Made by a program: the position numbers and the translations under genes
Shown: positions 53,327 through 61,047 of the stretch, one piece after another
Layout of the letters: the number at the start of each line of letters is the position of its first letter
Numbering within the stretch: the stretch's first letter is position 1
From: Microbacterium sp. LWH3-1.2
GTDB taxonomy: Bacteria > Actinomycetota > Actinomycetes > Actinomycetales > Microbacteriaceae
Assembly: GCF_040675855.1 (NCBI RefSeq)
Contig: NZ_JBEGIK010000001.1
Span: 930,001 to 994,000, forward strand
Direction of reading: 5' to 3'
Length of the DNA: 64,000 nt
The notes under the pieces: generated by a model
What the model was told of the DNA's origin: nothing
The model's input: the letters and a program-made list of their open reading frames with translations, nothing else
Database searches by the model: none

Positions 53327-53695
53327 GTGGCGCGCAAGATCTCGACCGACGACGGCCGCGCGGCCCTGAGCGCGGTCGCGGCGGCGGACGCGGCATCCCT
53401 CCCGCCCGCGCGCACCGACAAGGCGACGGCCGTGCGATATCTGCTGCAGCTGCTCGCCGAGAGGGCGCCGGGCAACTCGGTCGAGGTCCGGGTGCCGCCG
53501 TTCGGCGCGGTGCAGGTGGTCGAGGGGCCGCGGCACACGCGCGGCACGCCGCCCAACGTCGTCGAGACCGACCCCGCGACGTGGATCGCGCTCGCGACCG
53601 GGACGGTGCAGTGGACGGATGCTGCCGCCGCAGGTCGCATCAGCGCCTCGGGCACGCGCGCCGACATCTCCGACCTCCTGCCCCTGCGCCCCTGA
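53327..53695 (+). CDS. SCP2-like (sterol carrier) family protein
   Basis: A 122-residue protein with a compact alpha/beta fold: LLQLLAERAPGNSVEVRVPP, core APGNSVEVRVPPFGAVQV at about 45-62, then HTRGTPPNVVETDPATW. This resembles the small actinobacterial sterol-carrier-like proteins commonly found beside purD. The ligand is unknown. TAGCGT is seven bases before the GTG at 53327. The GTG at 53318 overlaps that box and is less likely. Confidence 0.75.
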   Translation: MARKISTDDGRAALSAVAAADAASLPPARTDKATAVRYLLQLLAERAPGNSVEVRVPPFGAVQVVEGPRHTRGTPPNVVETDPATWIALATGTVQWTDAAAAGRISASGTRADISDLLPLRP

Positions 53696-53746
53696 CAGCC
53701 GGCCCGTCCCGTTTCGTCGGCCGAACGGCCAGGGCGTTCCGGCACT

Positions 53747-53776
53747 GCGTTTCGACTCCGCGCTCACCCGACGACC
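53747..53776 (-). repeat. CGTTGAGCGA/GAGTCGAAACGC-type element, partial copy B
   Basis: GCGTTTCGACTCCGCGCTCA then CCCGACGACC, the inverted form of the element at 36188, lacking some of the CGTTGAGCGA end. Confidence 0.45.
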
Positions 53777-53851
53777 GCCTTCCTCGTGGTGGTCCGGATC
53801 GTCCGCCATTCGCGTGGGCGCGATCCGCTCGCCGGGTGGGACAATGGGTAC

Positions 53852-54205
53852 ATGCCCGAGCACAGCCAGGACCGCATCGAGACCGTGCGCGTGCGACGAG
53901 CACCGAAGATCTCGGTATTCCTGATCGTCGGGGCGCTGATCGGCGTCTTCGTGGCGATGATCCTCACGTTCGCCTTCAACGGCACGGCCGAAGTGAGCCC
54001 CAACACCGGCGTCCTGTACTCGCAGGCACAGGTGTTCGGCTTCCTGGCGCTCATCTGCGCGCCCATCGGCCTCGCCCTCGGCGGCATCCTCGCGCTGATC
54101 CTCGACCGCCGGTCACGGCTTCGCACGCACCAGGTCGCTGTCGACCACGAGCAGGTGCACGTCGACCCCGAGCCCGGCACGAACGGGCATGGCCCGGCCC
54201 ACTGA
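53852..54205 (+). CDS. Two-helix conserved membrane protein
   Basis: 117 residues. Helices are at about 24-46 (ISVFLIVGALIGVFVAMILTF, core LIVGALIGVFVAMIL) and 62-85 (AQVFGFLALICAPIGLALGG). The N- and C-termini are polar and presumably cytoplasmic. GACAAT lies six bases before the ATG at 53852, so it is probably leaderless. No function is known to me. It lies among purine genes but is transcribed alone. Confidence 0.7.
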   Translation: MPEHSQDRIETVRVRRAPKISVFLIVGALIGVFVAMILTFAFNGTAEVSPNTGVLYSQAQVFGFLALICAPIGLALGGILALILDRRSRLRTHQVAVDHEQVHVDPEPGTNGHGPAH

Positions 54206-54213
54206 CCCGCGGT

Positions 54214-54825
54214 CTACGCCAGCTCGGCGATGATCGGGTGGATCGCGGCGTCGAAGGCCGCGACATCCCCGCGCAGTCCGTCGGTGACGGCGACCGTGAG
54301 CGAGCCGATCCACCACACGCCACGCTGATTCAACGGCAGCACCTGCACGTTCAGCTCGAACGAGTGCGCACGGCGGCCGACCTGCCGCTCGTGCTCGGCG
54401 ATCGCCCCCGCGTAGGCGCGGTACGCGGTGCCCGTGCTGTGCGACGCCTCTTTGCGGTACCGCGCGTTCGCGGACTGCGCGAAAGCCAGCGCCTCGACCG
54501 CGTGCGGCTCGAAGGCCGCCCGCAGATCCTCGCAGCCCTCGATGGGCAGGGCCAGCGCGGTGTCGAAGCCGTCGACCAGGTCGAGCGGGACCGGCGACGG
54601 GTGCGCCTGCGGCTCCACGGTCATCGCCCAGAACTCGCGCCACTGCCGTTCGAGCAGCGCCTGGGCCTCTTCGGACCGATCGTTCGCGCGGGGAGGGATG
54701 CCGCGCAGGTGCGGCAGCTCCTCGGGAGAGCGGATGCCGAGCACCTGTCTCAGGTAGAGGGCGAGAAGAACCGGCTGACCGGCGTCTTCGCGGATCAGCC
54801 ATTCCGGAGCACCGGCGCCGCCCAT
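54214..54825 (-). CDS. Conserved hypothetical protein
   Basis: A 203-residue soluble protein of unrecognised family. It begins with WLIREDAGQPVLLALYLRQVLG and ends with NVQVLPLNQRGVWWIGSLTVAVT (core LNQRGVWWIGSL) and a helical tail. TACAAT is six bases before the ATG at 54825, supporting a real, leaderless gene. It converges with the small membrane protein at 53852, eight bases between stops, and is divergent from purM. Confidence 0.68.
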   Translation of the reverse strand: MGGAGAPEWLIREDAGQPVLLALYLRQVLGIRSPEELPHLRGIPPRANDRSEEAQALLERQWREFWAMTVEPQAHPSPVPLDLVDGFDTALALPIEGCEDLRAAFEPHAVEALAFAQSANARYRKEASHSTGTAYRAYAGAIAEHERQVGRRAHSFELNVQVLPLNQRGVWWIGSLTVAVTDGLRGDVAAFDAAIHPIIAELA

Positions 54826-54919
54826 GCGACCATTGTAGATCCGGGCGGAGACGTCGCGCCGCCGTAACAGCGATGGCGCCCGGCGTCCGTCCAGGTGTGT
54901 CGCCGGTAGGCTGGTAGCC

Positions 54920-56071
54920 GTGGCCTCATCCGAACGCGATGCCCCCTCCCGTCCCGAACAGCCTGTGAACCCGTACCAGGCTGCGGGCGTCGACACCGCC
55001 GCCGGCGACCTCGCCGTCGAGCTGATGAAGTCGGCGGTGCGACGCACCCACGGCCCGGAGGTGCTCGGCGGCGTCGGCGGCTTCGCCGGACTCTTCGACG
55101 CGACGGCCTTCAAGGCCTACGACAAGCCGCTGCTGGCGACCAGCACCGACGGCGTCGGCACGAAGGTCGCCATCGCGCAGGCCATCGACAAGCACGACAC
55201 GATTGGTCAGGACCTCGTCGGCATGGTCGTCGACGACATCGTCGTGGTCGGCGCGAAGCCGCTGTTCATGACCGACTACATCGCGTGCGGCAAGGTCTTC
55301 CCCGAGCGCATCGCCGACATCGTCCGCGGCATCGCCGACGGCTGCTCGGCCACCGGCACGGCCCTCGTCGGCGGCGAGACCGCCGAGCACCCGGGCCTCC
55401 TGGGCATCAGCGACTACGACGTCGCGGGCGCCGCGACCGGCGTCGTCGAGGCGTCGCGCGTGCTGGGCGCCGAGCGGGTGCGCGAGGGCGACGTCGTCCT
55501 GGCGCTCGCGAGCTCGGGCCTTCACTCCAACGGCTATTCGCTGGTGCGCCACATCGTCGCCGGCTCCGGCATCCAGTACGGCGACAACGCCGCCGACTTC
55601 GGCACCACGTGGGGCGAGGCGCTGCTCGAGCCGACCCGCCTCTACACGCTGCCGCTGCTGCGCCTCATCACCGAGACCGGCGACGCTGTCCACTCCCTCA
55701 GCCACGTCACCGGTGGCGGCATCGCCGCGAACCTCGCGCGCGTGCTGCCGCAGGGTACGTGGGTCGAGGTCGACCGGTCGACGTGGTCGCCGTCCCCCGT
55801 GTTCCGCGTCCTCGCCGACCTCGGCGATCTCGAGCTCGAGGCGACCGAGGGCACCTGGAATCTCGGCATCGGCTTCCTCGCCGTCGTGTCGGCCGACAAA
55901 GCCGGGGCCGCAGCATCCGCTCTCTCCCGTGAAGGCATCGCGACGTGGCAGGTGGGTGTCGTGCACACCGGCGACCGCCCCGCCGACGGCCACTGGGAGC
56001 AGGGCGCCAAGGGCGTCGACGGCGGCGCGGTGCGCCTCGTCGGCGCGTATGCAGACCACGCGGCTCGCTGA
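54920..56071 (+). CDS. purM: Phosphoribosylformylglycinamidine cyclo-ligase
   Basis: A 383-residue AIR synthetase. STDGVGTKVAIAQAID (about 75-90), DDIVVVGAKPLFMTDYIACG in part, GGETAEHPGL and SHVTGGGIAANLAR are family marks. TAGGCT is seven bases before the GTG at 54920 (leaderless). purF follows 35 bases later on the same strand, the reverse of the more common purF-purM order. Confidence 0.96.
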   Translation: MASSERDAPSRPEQPVNPYQAAGVDTAAGDLAVELMKSAVRRTHGPEVLGGVGGFAGLFDATAFKAYDKPLLATSTDGVGTKVAIAQAIDKHDTIGQDLVGMVVDDIVVVGAKPLFMTDYIACGKVFPERIADIVRGIADGCSATGTALVGGETAEHPGLLGISDYDVAGAATGVVEASRVLGAERVREGDVVLALASSGLHSNGYSLVRHIVAGSGIQYGDNAADFGTTWGEALLEPTRLYTLPLLRLITETGDAVHSLSHVTGGGIAANLARVLPQGTWVEVDRSTWSPSPVFRVLADLGDLELEATEGTWNLGIGFLAVVSADKAGAAASALSREGIATWQVGVVHTGDRPADGHWEQGAKGVDGGAVRLVGAYADHAAR

Positions 56072-56106
56072 GCCGGATCAGAACACAGCAGGAGCGGGCA
56101 ACACCC

Positions 56107-57567
56107 ATGTGCGGAATCGTCGGAATGGTGGGCCGCAGGTCCGTCAACCAGGAGATCTACGACTCCCTCCTCCTTCTTCAGCACCGCGGTCAGGACTCCA
56201 CGGGCATCGCCACCGCCGAGCGCAACGGCGTCGTGCACCAGCACAAGACGCGCGGGCAGGTGCGGGAGTCGTTCCGCACGCGCGACATGCGGGTGTTGCT
56301 CGGCGAGATCGGCCTCGGTCACGTGCGCTACGCGACCAAGGGCACCGCGTCGAACGAAGAAGAGGCGCAGCCGTTCTATGTGAACGCGCCCTACGGCATC
56401 GTCCTGGTGCACAACGGCAACCTCACGAACACCCGCGAGCTCACGCAGGAGCTCTTCCACAAGGACCGCCGCCACCTCAACACGTCGTCCGACACCGAGC
56501 TGCTCGTCAACGTGCTCGCGAACGAGCTGCAGTCGTCGATCTCGGGGCTCGAGCTCGACCCGGCGCAGGTGTTCCACGCCGTGACGCGCGTGCACGAGCG
56601 CGTCGAGGGCTCGTACGCGGCGATCGCGCTGATCGCGGGTTACGGCCTTCTGGCCTTCCGTGATCCCTTCGGCATCCGTCCCCTCATCCTCGGTACGCGC
56701 AAGCACGAGGACGGCCACTACGAATGGGTCGTCACGAGCGAGTCGCTCGTGCTCGAGAACGGCGAGTTCGAGGTCGTGCGCGACGTCGACCCGGGCGAGG
56801 CCGTCTTCATCGACCTCGAGGGCAACCTGCACACGAAGCAGTGCGCCACCGACGCGCAGCTCGTCCCGTGCTCGTTCGAGTACGTGTACCTCGCCCGCCC
56901 CGACTCGGTGATGAACGGCATCTCGGTCTACGAGGCGCGCCTGCGCATGGGTGACCGGCTCGCCGACACGATCGCGAAGTACACGCCGAAGGAGGCGATC
57001 GACGTCGTGATGCCGATCCCCGACTCGTCGCGCCCCGCCGCCATGCAGGTCGCGCGCAAGCTCGGCGTCGAGTACCGCGAGGGCTTCTACAAGAACCGCT
57101 ACGTCGGCCGCACGTTCATCATGCCGGGTCAGGCGGCCCGCAAGCGCAGCGTGCGCCAGAAGCTCAACGCCATGTCGAGCGAGTTCAAGGGCAAGAACGT
57201 GCTCCTCATCGACGACTCCATCGTGCGCGGCACGACGTCGAAGGAGATCATCCAGATGGCACGGGATGCCGGGGCCAAGAGCGTCACGTTCGCCTCGGCC
57301 GCGCCCCCCGTGCGTTACCCGCACGTCTACGGCATCAACATGCCGTCTCGTCACGAGCTGGTGGCCCACGGCCGTACGATCCCCGAGATCGCCGACGAGC
57401 TCGGCGCCGACTTCGTCGTCTACCAGGAGGTCGAAGACCTCAAGGCGGCGATCCTCGAGGGCTCCGACGTGGAGGACCTCGACATGAGCTGCTTCGACGG
57501 CCGCTACATCACCGGCACCGTCACCGACGAGTACCTCGCCTGGGTCGAGGGCTCCCAGGAGTCCTGA
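56107..57567 (+). CDS. purF: Amidophosphoribosyltransferase
   Basis: A 486-residue enzyme, the first committed step of purine synthesis. It begins MCGIVGMVG, so C2 is exposed by removal of Met and no propeptide is present. The PRPP loop is VLLIDDSIVRGTTSKE (about 364-379). PCSFEYVYLARPDS and MSCFDG retain single cysteines, but the full set needed for a 4Fe-4S cluster of the Bacillus type is not obvious. GGAGCGGG precedes the ATG. Confidence 0.96.
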   Translation: MCGIVGMVGRRSVNQEIYDSLLLLQHRGQDSTGIATAERNGVVHQHKTRGQVRESFRTRDMRVLLGEIGLGHVRYATKGTASNEEEAQPFYVNAPYGIVLVHNGNLTNTRELTQELFHKDRRHLNTSSDTELLVNVLANELQSSISGLELDPAQVFHAVTRVHERVEGSYAAIALIAGYGLLAFRDPFGIRPLILGTRKHEDGHYEWVVTSESLVLENGEFEVVRDVDPGEAVFIDLEGNLHTKQCATDAQLVPCSFEYVYLARPDSVMNGISVYEARLRMGDRLADTIAKYTPKEAIDVVMPIPDSSRPAAMQVARKLGVEYREGFYKNRYVGRTFIMPGQAARKRSVRQKLNAMSSEFKGKNVLLIDDSIVRGTTSKEIIQMARDAGAKSVTFASAAPPVRYPHVYGINMPSRHELVAHGRTIPEIADELGADFVVYQEVEDLKAAILEGSDVEDLDMSCFDGRYITGTVTDEYLAWVEGSQES

Positions 57568-57669
57568 CCCTCCGCACGCTCCGCGGGCCGAGGCACACCC
57601 GCTCGCGCGCAGAGCCTGGACGAGTTGAACTGTCTGCCGCCCGCCCGCTCCGGCAGGGGAGGACCCTCG

Positions 57670-58125
57670 CGCTCGGCGGCATCGTGCCGGTCACGTTGCC
57701 GCTGCGGTCGGCCGCATGTGGCGGGTCCCGGTCGCCTGGGCGCTGCTCGTCGCGTTCGCGGTGCCGAGCATCATCGCCTCCACGATGCTCGCATGGGTGC
57801 CGAGGCGTCTGGTCGACATCTCCGGCGTGGCCCCGGCCACGGCGGGAGCGCTGCTGTCGCTCTTCGGGTTCATGGGCCTGCCGGCATCCTTTATGGTGCC
57901 GCTACCGGTCACGCGCTGGACCGCCACGCAACCGCTGTTCGGCATCGCGGTCGCGCGCGGGCTCGCGGGCTTCCTCTCGGCGTCGACGTCGGCGCCGTGG
58001 CTGTGGGTGGTACTGCGCGGGATAGCGCCCAGCTGTTCCCGAGGGTCCTCGTGCTCCTCGGCCTGCGCACGCGCGCGCACGGGTCGACGAACACCGGTCA
58101 TGCCGCCGAGACGGCGGCCGGCGAG
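57670..58125 (+). pseudogene. Remnant of a CynX/NimT-like MFS transporter
   Basis: The C-terminal half of a transporter survives in two frames. MWRVPVAWALLVAFAVPSII starts at 57716, and ATAGALLSLFGFMGLPASFM and SAPWLWVVLRGIA continue in that frame to about 58025. LFPRVLVLLGLRTRAHG then continues in another frame. Together they align with the order of helices in CynX-like carriers, but the N-terminal half and the last helices are missing, and at least one frameshift is needed near 58030. No start signal is evident. Low but real coding signature; probably a decayed gene. Confidence 0.55.
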
Positions 58126-58132
58126 CGAAGTG

Positions 58133-58330
58133 CTACGCCTGCGACGACGAGAGCGGCGAGGTCTCGTCCTCGTCTTCGTCGCTGTACTGGTCGGCCCACT
58201 TGTCGACGTACTCGTCTTCACTGTGGTGACCGAGCTCGCGCTCGAGCGCGGAGTAGTTCACGCTGTACGTGTCGTACTTCAGCTCTCGGGCGATCTTGGT
58301 GTGCTTCGCCTTCTGACGGCCACGCCCCAT
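58133..58330 (-). CDS. DUF3073 family protein
   Basis: A 65-residue protein beginning MGRGRQKAKHTKIARELKY with NYSALERELG, the diagnostic DUF3073 sequence of actinobacteria, and an acidic C-terminus. The ATG at 58330 has GAGGGGG six bases upstream. A basic N-terminus suggests nucleic-acid contact, but no function is known. Divergent from the universal stress protein gene. Confidence 0.88.
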   Translation of the reverse strand: MGRGRQKAKHTKIARELKYDTYSVNYSALERELGHHSEDEYVDKWADQYSDEDEDETSPLSSSQA

Positions 58331-58497
58331 GCGAGACCCCCTCATTTAGGATCGCGGGCTATTTTGCGGGCTCTCAGCCGCGCAAACCCGGGCATTCACG
58401 AATCCGGCTTCGAACCGGTAAGAGTAGCATTCAGGATAACACGGAGCCCCCGCACCCCGGCGGTTCCGACGCCACCGCGGAGGAGGAGTGCGGACAT

Positions 58498-59037
58498 ATG
58501 ACCGACGAGGCATCCGAGCCGGAAGGCGATCCGACGACAGATGAGGGCCTCCACGGGGCGGTGATCGCCGGGGTCATCCCCGACCAGTCGCCGCGCGTCC
58601 TGAAGGAGGCGGCGCGCTACGCGAAGCTCTTCGGAGTGCCGCTCGTGGTCGTGCACGTCGACGTCACGCGCTTCGTCACCTACGAGGACCCCGACGGGTA
58701 CGTCCACTCCGCACCCATCGACATCAACATCGCTGCCAGTGAAGGGGAGCTCGCGAAGGTGCAGGATGCCGCGGCATCCGTTGTCGGCGATGCCGGGCCG
58801 GAATGGACCGTGCGCCAGCTCGTCGGCGACCCCGCGATGGCCATCAAGCACTTCGCCGACCAGATCGACGCCCGCCTCATCGTCGTCGGCACCCGCAAGC
58901 GCGGCTTCGGCGAGTCGGTCCGCGAGTTCTTCACCGGCTCGGTCGGCGCGCGCCTTGCGCACCGGCAGCACCGACCGATCCTGATCGTGCCGCTCGGCGA
59001 GCCGGTTCCCGACGACGAGGAGATCTGGCCCGCCTGA
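58498..59037 (+). CDS. Universal stress protein family
   Basis: A 179-residue UspA-type protein. An acidic 20-residue leader precedes the fold: AVIAGVIPDQSPRVLKEAARYAK (first strand and helix, in part) and VVGTRKRGFGESVREFF with TGSVGARLAHRQHRPILIVP (in part), the G-2x-G-9x-G(S) nucleotide-binding loop. It is expected to bind ATP and respond to stress. GAGGAGG precedes the ATG at 58498 with a spacing of about nine. Confidence 0.87.
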   Translation: MTDEASEPEGDPTTDEGLHGAVIAGVIPDQSPRVLKEAARYAKLFGVPLVVVHVDVTRFVTYEDPDGYVHSAPIDINIAASEGELAKVQDAAASVVGDAGPEWTVRQLVGDPAMAIKHFADQIDARLIVVGTRKRGFGESVREFFTGSVGARLAHRQHRPILIVPLGEPVPDDEEIWPA

Positions 59038-59066
59038 CCGGGCCCGCGCTTTCTCGGATGCCCGCG

Positions 59067-59110
59067 GCGTTTCGACTGCGGGCGCCAGAGCGCTCACCGC
59101 TCAACGAGCG
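59067..59110 (-). repeat. CGTTGAGCGA/GAGTCGAAACGC-type element, inverted copy C
   Basis: GCGTTTCGACTGCGGGCGCC opens and CGCTCAACGAGCG closes the copy. It faces copy D 14 bases away, so the pair could fold into a long hairpin downstream of the stress-protein gene. Confidence 0.55.
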
Positions 59111-59123
59111 AGGCTGCGGTCCC

Positions 59124-59161
59124 GGTCGTTGAGCGAGCGAGGAACGACCGAGTCGGAACGC
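59124..59161 (+). repeat. CGTTGAGCGA/GAGTCGAAACGC-type element, copy D
   Basis: GGTCGTTGAGCGAGCGAGG then AACGACCGAGTCGGAACGC. Same orientation as the copy at 36188 and inverted to copy C. Confidence 0.55.
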
Positions 59162-59170
59162 AGACTCGGA

Positions 59171-59202
59171 ACGCCCTGGGTCTACGGCGAGGCCCAGGGC
59201 GT
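59171..59202. terminator. Bidirectional terminator hairpin
   Basis: ACGCCCTGGG (59171-59180) pairs exactly with CCCAGGGCGT (59193-59202), loop of 12. It lies between the convergent stress-protein and PadR genes. Confidence 0.6.
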
Positions 59203-59224
59203 TTCGAACATCGGATGCTGCGGC

Positions 59225-59833
59225 TCAGCCGCGCAGCGCGCGCGTCACGTCGCGCGCCACGCGGTCGAGCTCGCTGGCGAGCTGATCGACCACCGCGGCG
59301 GCGAGCTCGCCCCCGCGGGCGACGTGGACGCGGACATCGCCGCGCACGTTCGCGCGGAACTCGTTCACGAGGGCGTCGACGCGCTGCACCTGCTCACGGC
59401 TGCGCACACGGGGGTCGTCCTCGCGCGAGGGCTGCGGCGTGGACTCGCGCTCGTCGCGCGATGCGGCGGCGAGGTCGGCGCGGAGGCTCTTCATCGCCTC
59501 TCGAACGCTCCCGCGCACCTCGTCGGCGATGAGCCGCACGGAGTCGGCGAGGCCGGCCTCGATGCCCTCGAGCTCGCCCGCGCGCGACTGCACCTCGGCG
59601 TGGCCGGCCTCCGTGATCGCGTACACGGTCTTGCGACCGTCGACGGTCTTGGTCACGAGGCCCTCCTCTTCGAGCTTCGCCAGACGCGGATAGATGGTGC
59701 CGGCGCTGGGGGTGTAGGTTCCCCCGGTGCGGTCCGACAGGGCCTGCATGATGTCGTAGCCGTGGCGCGGGCCTTCATCGAGCAGGTTCAGCAGGTACAG
59801 GCGCAGGTCGCCGTGCGAGAAGACGGGGGTCAT
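59225..59833 (-). CDS. PadR-family regulator paired with DUF4097
   Basis: A 202-residue regulator with N-terminal winged HTH (about 5-85: LRLYLLNLLDEGPRHGYDIMQAL in part, SAGTIYPRLAKLEEEGLV) and a long helical C-terminal part. The ATG at 59833 is five bases after the DUF4097 stop; the two GTGs before it overlap the likely ribosome-binding GAGGAG. It probably represses the DUF4097-padR operon through the CGATATATCG sites upstream. Confidence 0.88.
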   Translation of the reverse strand: MTPVFSHGDLRLYLLNLLDEGPRHGYDIMQALSDRTGGTYTPSAGTIYPRLAKLEEEGLVTKTVDGRKTVYAITEAGHAEVQSRAGELEGIEAGLADSVRLIADEVRGSVREAMKSLRADLAAASRDERESTPQPSREDDPRVRSREQVQRVDALVNEFRANVRGDVRVHVARGGELAAAVVDQLASELDRVARDVTRALRG

Positions 59834-59838
59834 GGCGT

Positions 59839-60765
59839 TCACCACTCCTCTTCGTCGACGCCGGCGGCCTCGGCCGACGGGCCGGCATCAGCCGGCGCAG
59901 ACGCCGGAGCGTCGACGGAGGCCGGGGGCGCAGCATCCGTCACCGCAGGCGCCGCGCGGCGCAGCACGGTGATGTCGCCTGACACGCTGTGGGCGCGCAC
60001 GTCGGCGAAGCTGCCGCTGAGCTCGCCGACGGAGCCTGCGTAGTTGGTGGTCGGGCCGGTGCCGTTGCCGGAGCGCACGACACCGTCGACCTGGACGCGG
60101 CCGCTGACGCTGCGGATGACGTAGTTGGCCGGGTGGCCCTCGTCGAGGCGCACGGTCGAGGTGCCGCTGACGGTGTTGAGGCCGACCGACAGGATGTCGC
60201 CGGTCGAGTCGACGAGCACCGAGCCCGAGACGGTGTCGATGGTGGCCTTGCGGAGGACGCCGGTGGCGGCCACGTCGCCCGAGACGCTGTTGGCGTTGAG
60301 GGCTCCGACGAGTTCGCGCACCTGCACGTCGCCCGACACGGCGTTGACCGAGAGGTCGCCGGTGAGGCCGTCGACGATGATGTCGCCCGACACGGTGTTG
60401 AGCGAGGCGTCGGCCTGCAAGCCCGAGACGAGGGCGCTCGCGCTGACGACGCCGAGGGTGAGAGCGACGTCGCGCGGGACCGCGACGCTGACCTCGGCCT
60501 TGGGGCCGGAGGTGCCGAAGTTGCGGAACACCTCGAGGAAGTTGTCCCATCGCAGCTGCGGGTGGTCGATCTCGACGTGGTCGTCGGCGACCTCGATGCG
60601 GAGGTCCTTGACGGTGACGTCGTGGACCTCGATGCGGATGCCGGGCTCGTCGTGGGCGATCACGTCGACCTGTCCGCCGACGAGGCCGATCTTGAGCGTG
60701 CGCACGGTCTCGATGTCGATGACGCGCGTCTCGCCCGGGTGGATGATCCACTTCTCCAGGGTCAT
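59839..60765 (-). CDS. DUF4097 beta-helix adhesin-like protein
   Basis: A 308-residue protein. From about residue 105 it carries at least six short repeats with the core VSGD or VSG (NTVSGDIIV, NAVSGDVQV, NSVSGDVAA, DTVSGSVLV, NTVSGTSTV, RSVSGRVQV, HSVSGDITV), each one turn of a right-handed beta-helix. There is no signal peptide or membrane helix, and the last 45 residues are Ala/Pro-rich and acidic. Function unknown; DUF4097 is often paired with PadR regulators. GGAG is eight bases before the ATG. Confidence 0.85.
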   Translation of the reverse strand: MTLEKWIIHPGETRVIDIETVRTLKIGLVGGQVDVIAHDEPGIRIEVHDVTVKDLRIEVADDHVEIDHPQLRWDNFLEVFRNFGTSGPKAEVSVAVPRDVALTLGVVSASALVSGLQADASLNTVSGDIIVDGLTGDLSVNAVSGDVQVRELVGALNANSVSGDVAATGVLRKATIDTVSGSVLVDSTGDILSVGLNTVSGTSTVRLDEGHPANYVIRSVSGRVQVDGVVRSGNGTGPTTNYAGSVGELSGSFADVRAHSVSGDITVLRRAAPAVTDAAPPASVDAPASAPADAGPSAEAAGVDEEEW

Positions 60766-60804
60766 GACTGCTTCTCCTGCGGTATCTCTAGGGGTGATTC
60801 AAGT

Positions 60805-60856
60805 CGCGATATATCGCGTGATTCGAGGGTAACACGATATATCGCGTCTTTGTCAA
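60805..60856 (-). promoter_or_regulatory. Promoter and two PadR-type operators of DUF4097-padR
   Basis: CGCGATATATCGCG (60805-60818) is a perfect palindrome, and CGATATATCG recurs at 60835-60844, centres 28 bases apart. On the minus strand TTGACA (60856-60851) is a consensus -35, and GTTACC (60833-60828) a weak -10 after 17 bases. The second site fills the promoter spacer; the first lies downstream of the transcript start. Confidence 0.7.
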
Positions 60857-60982
60857 GTCTCCGGTGCGCGATCCCCAGGGTCTTCCTGGTGTGGGGCGCG
60901 CGGCGAACGCTCGGGGCGCGCGGCGCGCGCCCCGACTACGCCTGGCGCGCCCCAAACGAGGGACGGGACGGATGCCGAGGCC

Positions 60983-61013
60983 TTGACCTTGACGCAACGT
61001 CAACCGTTAACGT
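60983..61013 (+). promoter_or_regulatory. MerR-type promoter with 19-base spacer
   Basis: -35 TTGACC (60983-60988) and -10 TAACGT (61008-61013) are 19 bases apart. The spacer opens with the palindrome TTGACG-CAA-CGTCAA (60989-61003). Overlong spacers with a central palindrome are typical of MerR-activated promoters, where bound protein realigns the -10 and -35. Confidence 0.72.
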
Positions 61014-61047
61014 GGTCAGCGACGACGAAAAGTGGAAGGAGGTCGTC

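Noticed and set aside
59063..59165. Possible small RNA or tRNA fragment from the inverted elements near 59.1 kb
   Set aside because: The pairing comes from two facing copies of a dispersed repeat. No tRNA-like cloverleaf or promoter was seen.
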